Shown piece after piece: positions 31,026-35,645 of a stretch of DNA of 35,645 bases (its first letter is position 1; every line of letters starts with the position of its first letter). The stretch comes from a bacterium (lineage in GTDB: Bacteria; Patescibacteriota; Patescibacteriia; Patescibacteriales; Patescibacteriaceae): the NCBI GenBank assembly GCA_029570385.1, contig JAKPXD010000014.1, forward strand, positions 1 through 35,645. Direction: 5' to 3'. The translations under genes and the position numbers were made by a program. The notes under the pieces were generated by a model. The model ran no database searches, was not told the DNA's origin, and was given only the letters and a program-made list of their open reading frames with translations.

Positions 31026-33227
31026 TTATTTAGCCGGACGCTGCGCCGGCACCTGTTTATATTTTAGAATAAAATTGGCAATTTCGCCAAATAACGGCGC
31101 CGCTGAACTCTCGGCCCAGACAACGCCGCGTGGATGATCAATCCGAACCACCATCACAAAAATCGGGTCTTCCACTGGAGCATAGCCGGCAAATGAACCG
31201 ATATTAATATTAGCTAAATAGCCGCGACCATCTTTGCTGGGCACTTGAGCGGTGCCGGTCTTACCCGCTACATAATAACCGTCAACGCCGGCTTTTTTAC
31301 CATGACCATCTTCCACTACATTAACTAACATACCGCTAACGGTCCGCGCTGCCTGCGGGCTGATTACCTGTTCCACCACTTGAGGCTCGGCTTTGATTCG
31401 GCTGCCATCTGGCGCTACAATTTCCTCCACCAAATACGGCTTCATTAATTTGCCTTCATTGGCTAGAACGCCGAAAGCCATGGCCATTTGCAGAGTAGTC
31501 ACATTAATACCTTGACCAAAAGAAGCAGTAGCCGCATTAATTTCTTGACCGAATTTACGATATAAATTATTTAAATTACCGGATGATTCTGAATCTAACT
31601 CAATACCAGTCGGTTGGCCAAAACCAAATTTTTTTAAGCTATCGCGGAAAGTGTCAATTCCAAGACGATTAAGCACAAAAACCATGCCAGTATTTAAAGA
31701 ATCTTGTAAAACCCTAACCATATTAACGACTCCCCGTCCTTTAAAATCAGAATTATTAATCTTATTCTTGCCGACCATAACTGAACCGGCATCATTATAG
31801 GTAGTTTGCGGTGTCACCTTACCCTGATCTATGCCAATAGCCATAGTAATCGCCTTAAAGATCGACCCTGGTTCATAGGCTTCAAAAGTTGGCTGGTTAT
31901 TGAATTGCCGCAAATCTTTGACCGATTGAAAATTATTCGGATCAAAATCGGGCGCTGAACACATCGCCAAGATAGCTCCAGTCTTGGGATTAATAATAAT
32001 AACACTGCCGGAATCAGCCTGGTGTTTAGCCACAGTCGCCAGTAATTTGCTACAAGCAATATTTTGAATAGATCGATCAATCGTCAAAATTAAATCAGAG
32101 CCATTAGTCTGCTGTTGATAATCACGACCTTGTAAAATAGTAGCTTTATTAGCGCTACGCTCACCCTTCATTGACCCAGCCCGACCCATTAAAATATCGT
32201 CAAAAGCTCCCTCTAAGCCATATTGCCCTCGGCCAATTAAGTCATCATCATTCTCCAGCGACACAAAACCAAGCATATTGGCGCCAATATTCTTTTCCGG
32301 ATAATAACGATAATTACGGCCACTCTGCCCCAAACCATTGATCGTTATAGTCGTCGGTTTAGCTTGGCCGGCCGGCTGCCAAACAACTGTCTCGCCGCTA
32401 ATAGATAAATCGTCCGGCTTAACGGCGGCTTCGCCCTGTTGTCGACTTAAGACTTTAAAATAAATCTTTAAAATTTGTGCACTCTCCAATTTTTTGGCTA
32501 CTACTTCGTAAGGATCAGCGCCCTTATTTAATATATTTAAGTACTCCTTGACTTTAGCCTCTGATTTTTCTTTAATAGCTGTTTCACGCCGCATTTTAGA
32601 CATTTCCTGATAAAACGGATCGGCCAGTAACTCGGTTTGGCGCTTCAGGATTGCTTCTTTGGCAGCGGCTAATTCATCGGTACTGGAAGCGGCTGGTAAT
32701 TGATTTAATTGGTCATCCAACTGTTGCTTTAAGCGATCATTTTCAATTTTATCAATTTCCGCCAGAATCATCGGCTGATCAAAGCTCTCAAATAATATTT
32801 CGGCCAATTCTGACGGTTCTAAAATAATAGACAAAATCTGGTTGTTTTTAGATTGGGTCTCGGCTTGTTGCTGGCGTAATTTAGCTAAAGACTCTGTCTG
32901 CAAATCATTAGGCACAGCATAAAGAGTAAAAAATCGCCGATTAGTAGCAATCGGATAAAGCTCGCTGCCGGCAACCGCCGAATTATTGTGGACAAAAATC
33001 TGGCCGCGAGTCGGCGCTAACTGGACATTAAATTCATGCTGATCGCGCGCCTTGGTTAAATAATAATTATGTTTAATTAACTGCAACCAAAAAAGCCGAC
33101 CGATTATCACTAGGCCGACTAAAACAAAAGCCGCAAAAACAATATTAAAATTAGAATTAAGCCTCTTGCCAGACTGAACGACGCCAGAACGGTTACGCCG
33201 GCTAATCAGCCGTCCTGATTGAGCCAT
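31026..33227 (-). CDS. ftsI: FtsI/PBP2-type transpeptidase with a large coiled insertion
   Basis: Septal class B penicillin-binding protein that cross-links peptidoglycan. The 733 residues have one N-terminal membrane helix (about 28-50). The APTRGQIFVHNNS pedestal start is followed by the transpeptidase domain with SIFK (Ser455 nucleophile, Lys458), SLN (510-512) and KTG (656-658). Between about 115 and 265 lies a charged helical region with many Gln, Glu and Lys, longer than in standard FtsI and PBP2, which accounts for the large size. It follows ftsL by 6 nt, the classic dcw order. Assignment to the division rather than elongation enzyme rests on this context. Confidence 0.93.
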   Translation of the reverse strand: MAQSGRLISRRNRSGVVQSGKRLNSNFNIVFAAFVLVGLVIIGRLFWLQLIKHNYYLTKARDQHEFNVQLAPTRGQIFVHNNSAVAGSELYPIATNRRFFTLYAVPNDLQTESLAKLRQQQAETQSKNNQILSIILEPSELAEILFESFDQPMILAEIDKIENDRLKQQLDDQLNQLPAASSTDELAAAKEAILKRQTELLADPFYQEMSKMRRETAIKEKSEAKVKEYLNILNKGADPYEVVAKKLESAQILKIYFKVLSRQQGEAAVKPDDLSISGETVVWQPAGQAKPTTITINGLGQSGRNYRYYPEKNIGANMLGFVSLENDDDLIGRGQYGLEGAFDDILMGRAGSMKGERSANKATILQGRDYQQQTNGSDLILTIDRSIQNIACSKLLATVAKHQADSGSVIIINPKTGAILAMCSAPDFDPNNFQSVKDLRQFNNQPTFEAYEPGSIFKAITMAIGIDQGKVTPQTTYNDAGSVMVGKNKINNSDFKGRGVVNMVRVLQDSLNTGMVFVLNRLGIDTFRDSLKKFGFGQPTGIELDSESSGNLNNLYRKFGQEINAATASFGQGINVTTLQMAMAFGVLANEGKLMKPYLVEEIVAPDGSRIKAEPQVVEQVISPQAARTVSGMLVNVVEDGHGKKAGVDGYYVAGKTGTAQVPSKDGRGYLANINIGSFAGYAPVEDPIFVMVVRIDHPRGVVWAESSAAPLFGEIANFILKYKQVPAQRPAK

Positions 33228-33233
33228 AACTGC

Positions 33234-33581
33234 CTATTTTTTAGCCAATAAATCATCGGTTACCGCGTAAGGCAAGTGATCGACTGGCACCATACCCAGA
33301 CTCTGTACTCGGCTCCGCAAATAATCATAAGAACTGAGCAGAGCCACTTGTCCTTGCAGGTCAGCTTGTTGCTGGCGTAATTCAGTTAACTGGCTTTTGC
33401 AATCTCTAAGAGCAAATGATTTAGCCGCCAAATCATTGGCCACCACCAAATAAGACAAAACTAATACTGCTGTTCCCAGCCATAAACAACGATTAACCCG
33501 CTGCCAACTCCAACAACGTTTAGTCGATTTCTTGGTTTTAGAACAATTAGTAGAGACTAATTCTTGATTATTGACGGTCAT
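33234..33581 (-). CDS. ftsL: FtsL-like division protein
   Basis: The 115-residue bitopic protein has a basic cytoplasmic tail, one membrane helix (about 32-50, CLWLGTAVLVLSYLVVA) and a leucine-zipper-like coiled coil (CKSQLTELRQQQADLQGQVALL). A DYLRSRVQSLGMVPVDH segment typical of FtsL/DivIC proteins follows. Sequence identity in this family is low, but position between rsmH and the PBP gene is decisive. It would complex with FtsQ and FtsB. It lies 12 nt after rsmH. Confidence 0.88.
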   Translation of the reverse strand: MTVNNQELVSTNCSKTKKSTKRCWSWQRVNRCLWLGTAVLVLSYLVVANDLAAKSFALRDCKSQLTELRQQQADLQGQVALLSSYDYLRSRVQSLGMVPVDHLPYAVTDDLLAKK

Positions 33582-33593
33582 AAGGGGGGTTGA

Positions 33594-34541
33594 TTAAACA
33601 ATTTTTTGAGCAGCGCGCAACTTGGCGCTGCGTGATCGCGGGTTAGCCGCAATTTCGGCTGGACTAGCCATTACTGGATGGCGATAAATTATTTTTAAGC
33701 GTGCGTGGTGGCCGCATTGGCAGATAGGAAATTCGGGTGGACAGAGGCAGTCTCTACTCTCTCTTAAAAAAAACTGCTTAACTAGACGATCTTCCAAACT
33801 ATGGAAGCTAACTGCGGCAATGCGGCCGTTTAGGCACAACAAGCCAAGGGATTGATCAAGAATGGCTGATAAATTATCCAATTCTTGATTAGTGGCGATA
33901 CGCAGAGCCTGGAACAACTTAGTGGCTGGGTGCTGGCGACTTTTAGCTAGATATTTTGATGGCAGGGTTGTCTGGACTATTTCAACTAATTCCTGACTGT
34001 TAACAAAAGGCTGGCGGCTACGGCGACTAACAATCGCCTTAGCTAGCGGCCCGGCCCAGGGCTCTTCGCCATATTCACTGATAATTCGCCGCAATTTACT
34101 TTCGGTCCAATGATTAACAATCTCCGCAGTTGATAGCGGACTATCTGGACCAAAAGCCATATCCAAAGGTCCCGCCTGGTTAAAGGAGAAACCTCGGCTA
34201 CGATCAGCTAATTGAGCTGATGACAGACCTAAATCTAAAACCAAACCATTAAACGGCCCAGCAATCTGTCGTTCGGTTAAAGCTGCTGATAAATTGGCGA
34301 AATTATCATTAATCAAAAGAACATTACTCAATTTTTCTCGGGACAATTTTTCTTGCGCGGCGGCGATAGCTAGCGGATCAAGATCAAATCCGACCACTAA
34401 GCCTTTCGGCCCAACCGCTTTGGCTAAAGCCGCGGTATAACCGGCTCCACCCAAAGTGGCATCAATAAAACGTTGTCCTGGTTGTGGTTGTAAAACTGCT
34501 AAAACTTCTTCTAATAAAACTGGCTGATGCTGGTAATCCAT
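33594..34541 (-). CDS. rsmH: 16S rRNA (cytosine(1402)-N(4))-methyltransferase
   Basis: RsmH methylates C1402 of 16S rRNA with S-adenosylmethionine. The 315 residues contain HQPVLLEEVL, the SAM-binding FIDATLGGAGYTAAL, LDLGLSSAQLADRSRGFSF (seen as LDLGLSSAQL and DRSRGFSF), and AVSFHSLEDRLVKQFF with the SFHSLEDR signature. The C-terminus has a Cys cluster (CLCPPEFPICQCG). It starts 3 nt after the mraZ stop. Confidence 0.97.
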   Translation of the reverse strand: MDYQHQPVLLEEVLAVLQPQPGQRFIDATLGGAGYTAALAKAVGPKGLVVGFDLDPLAIAAAQEKLSREKLSNVLLINDNFANLSAALTERQIAGPFNGLVLDLGLSSAQLADRSRGFSFNQAGPLDMAFGPDSPLSTAEIVNHWTESKLRRIISEYGEEPWAGPLAKAIVSRRSRQPFVNSQELVEIVQTTLPSKYLAKSRQHPATKLFQALRIATNQELDNLSAILDQSLGLLCLNGRIAAVSFHSLEDRLVKQFFLRESRDCLCPPEFPICQCGHHARLKIIYRHPVMASPAEIAANPRSRSAKLRAAQKIV

Positions 34542-34544
34542 AGA

Positions 34545-34976
34545 TTACGACAAATCATCCAGTGATTCGGCAATTGAACCGCTCGTCTTGTCATTATTAG
34601 ACCGGTAAGCTTCCCAGCGGTCTTTGTCCCAAATTTCTAAACGATCGTAGAGACCGGCTATTACCGTCTGTTTGCGCAGACTGGCAAATTGGCGCAGATA
34701 CTCGGGCAGCACTACCCGTCCCTGCGCGTCACACTCTACTTCGCTGGCGCCAGACAGCATAAAACGGGCAAAGGCCCGCTGGTTAGCCTTGTTAAATGAC
34801 AATTGGCTCAATTTGCTAGAAACTAATTCCTCCCAAGCGGCTTTAGTATACAAAAACAGACAGTCGTCCAAGCCTTTGGTAACAACTGCCCCCTTTTTCA
34901 AATCGGCCCGGAACTTAGCCGGAATCGCTAAGCGGCCTTTCTCGTCTAAATTGTGTTGAAATTCGCCGATAAACAT
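34545..34976 (-). CDS. mraZ: MraZ transcriptional regulator
   Basis: MraZ is an AbrB-like DNA-binding protein that controls the dcw operon through repeats upstream of itself. I chose the ATG at 34976 (MFIGEFQHNLDEKGRLAIPAKFR), which gives 143 residues. The longer frame to 35024 would read through the operator. Two half domains are visible, each with the DxKGR/DxQGR pattern: DEKGRLAIPAKFR at the N-terminus and CDAQGRVVLPEYLR at about residue 85. It is the first gene of the mraZ-rsmH-ftsL-ftsI-murF unit. Three 10 bp boxes and a strong promoter lie just upstream, so autoregulation is very likely. Confidence 0.96.
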   Translation of the reverse strand: MFIGEFQHNLDEKGRLAIPAKFRADLKKGAVVTKGLDDCLFLYTKAAWEELVSSKLSQLSFNKANQRAFARFMLSGASEVECDAQGRVVLPEYLRQFASLRKQTVIAGLYDRLEIWDKDRWEAYRSNNDKTSGSIAESLDDLS

Positions 34977-35006
34977 TGTTTGGGAGTTAGGTAGCGGTAT
35001 TAAGTA

Positions 35007-35036
35007 TTCACCACTTTTCACCACTTTTCACCACAT
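35007..35036 (-). promoter_or_regulatory. Three 10 bp MraZ boxes
   Basis: On the minus strand ATGTGGTGAA, AAGTGGTGAA and AAGTGGTGAA follow head to tail with a 10 bp period. MraZ operators are direct repeats of TGGG/GTGG-type cores at one helical turn. They lie between the -10 box and the mraZ start, covering the transcription start region. Confidence 0.92.
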
Positions 35037-35041
35037 TGACC

Positions 35042-35070
35042 ATTATAGACTTTTTTAAAAAAGGCGTCAA
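35042..35070 (-). promoter_or_regulatory. dcw (mraZ) promoter
   Basis: TTGACG (35065-35070), a 17 nt spacer and TATAAT (35042-35047), directly followed by the MraZ boxes. Confidence 0.9.
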
Positions 35071-35122
35071 GTATTTGATCAATTAAAAATAATGGCTAAT
35101 TATAGATAAAAAAATTATAACC

Positions 35123-35143
35123 AAAAACACCCCGCTTGGGGTG
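35123..35143 (-). terminator. tsaB terminator
   Basis: CACCCC (35128-35133), loop GCTT and GGGGTG (35138-35143), with TTTTT next on the minus strand. It separates tsaB from the dcw promoter. Confidence 0.92.
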
Positions 35144-35198
35144 CTCTAAAATCAGCTGTGGAAAATTTGTGTTCAGCCCTGAATGGACCAAAAATAAC

Positions 35199-35576
35199 TT
35201 ATTTCGGCGACTTCTTGATGGTGATATTCGGCTGGCCGGAATATTCCGGCTCCACAATCTGATAACCATCGCTCTGCAACGGCTGGCCACTAGTCCCCGT
35301 CACTGGTAAACCCAAGGCATAGGCCAAAGCATTAGCCGTCACCACACCGATACGGAGCGATGTAAAACTGCCGCCCTGATTAGCCACTTGAATAGCGCTT
35401 AAATCCGACCACTCTAGCTGTTGTTCAGTTAATAACTCCGAGATACCCGGTAATAATTGCTCGGCCTGCTGGCGATCACCCGACCAATAACGCTCAATGA
35501 TTAACTTATCCGCCTGCTTGATGGCCACTCTGACGCCAGGTTGAGAAACGGTGTCAATAAATAATTGGTATTTCAT
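35199..35576 (-). CDS. tsaB: Short TsaB-like protein (tRNA threonylcarbamoyladenosine synthesis)
   Basis: TsaB partners with TsaD and TsaE to make t6A37 in ANN-decoding tRNAs. The 125-residue product starts MKYQLFIDTVSQPGVRVAI and contains LLPGISELLTEQQLEWSDLSAI, seen as ELLTEQQLEWSDLSAI, then QGGSFTSLRIGVVTANALAYAL. This is the GPGSFTGLRIG-type motif of the family with GG in place of GP. Usual TsaB proteins have about 220-230 residues, so the second ASKHA half is absent. The residual tail IVEPEYSGQPNITIKKSPK ends before a clear terminator, and I see no frame that would restore it. The retained half carries the TsaD dimer interface. TACAAT ends 6 nt before the ATG. Confidence 0.85.
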   Translation of the reverse strand: MKYQLFIDTVSQPGVRVAIKQADKLIIERYWSGDRQQAEQLLPGISELLTEQQLEWSDLSAIQVANQGGSFTSLRIGVVTANALAYALGLPVTGTSGQPLQSDGYQIVEPEYSGQPNITIKKSPK

Positions 35577-35582
35577 AATCTT

Positions 35583-35588
35583 ATTGTA
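35583..35588 (-). promoter_or_regulatory. -10-like box before tsaB
   Basis: TACAAT on the minus strand ends 6 nt before the tsaB ATG, suggesting a leaderless start. No clear -35 was found. The remaining DNA to 35645 holds a T-rich tract but no gene that I can support. Confidence 0.4.
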
Positions 35589-35645
35589 AGAAATTCATCA
35601 AAAAAAAGAAAGGCCCAGGTCTTATTCTTTCAGCGATTAGACTGA

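Noticed and set aside
35096-35290. 64-codon minus-strand frame as a detached C-terminal half of tsaB
   Set aside because: Its translation has no TsaB features, and it overlaps the real tsaB frame and its terminator.

Overview
The window looks like a chromosomal segment of a Patescibacteria (Candidate Phyla Radiation) bacterium, probably of the Parcubacteria side. The reasons are tight packing of core genes, almost no Shine-Dalgarno sequences, a membrane-anchored Clp ATPase carrying a DnaJ-type zinc finger next to a Trp-rich membrane protein, a short TsaB, and secreted proteins with thrombospondin-type-3 or four-fold 60-residue repeats. TGA is used as a stop (ogt), so code 11 fits. The exact lineage cannot be read from this sequence.

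Layout. 1-2082: secE-nusG-rplK-rplA operon (minus), rplA running off the left edge. 2051-3592: membrane-anchored calcium-binding-repeat protein and tRNA-Glu(CTC). 3598-6147: def-fmt, a small unknown plus-strand gene, and a solo LigB-like protein. 6152-10450: clpB under a promoter with a CIRCE-type HrcA operator, followed by a secreted repeat protein. 10506-13545: an accessory-looking island holding a DNA-alkylation-repair pair (ogt-like, alkD-like) and a WecG/TagA glycosyltransferase, flanked by two orphan genes. 13601-16939 (plus): gltX, an M23 murein hydrolase and a pseudopilin. 17110-23255 (minus): greA, pyrG, lysS, serS, ftsQ and a 49-residue membrane protein missed by length filters. 23289-29699 (minus): Trp-rich membrane protein, membrane Clp ATPase and a 1105-residue protein with nineteen 28-residue repeats. 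29713-35070 (minus): division and cell wall (dcw) cluster mraZ-rsmH-ftsL-PBP-murF behind three MraZ boxes. 35123-35588: short tsaB.

The most unusual signal is in the island. The two orphan genes, 10576-11145 (+) and 13077-13469 (-), encode unrelated proteins, but each coding sequence is built from one perfect inverted repeat after another (stems up to 13 bp). In each, a hairpin encloses the start codon, and in the minus-strand gene also the ribosome binding site. They are the only two genes in the window where I see a strong AGGAGG ribosome binding site, and each has its own promoter and terminator. I know of no named gene class with this design.

Other points of note are the tandem-repeat protein co-directional with the membrane Clp ATPase, a ClpB-type chaperone carrying an IGF tripeptide where ClpA/ClpC bind ClpP, an alkyltransferase with PCQRV instead of PCHRV, and -10 boxes 6-7 nt before several start codons that suggest leaderless mRNAs. 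Hairpins, promoters and distances were read by eye; no folding, alignment or database search was run.
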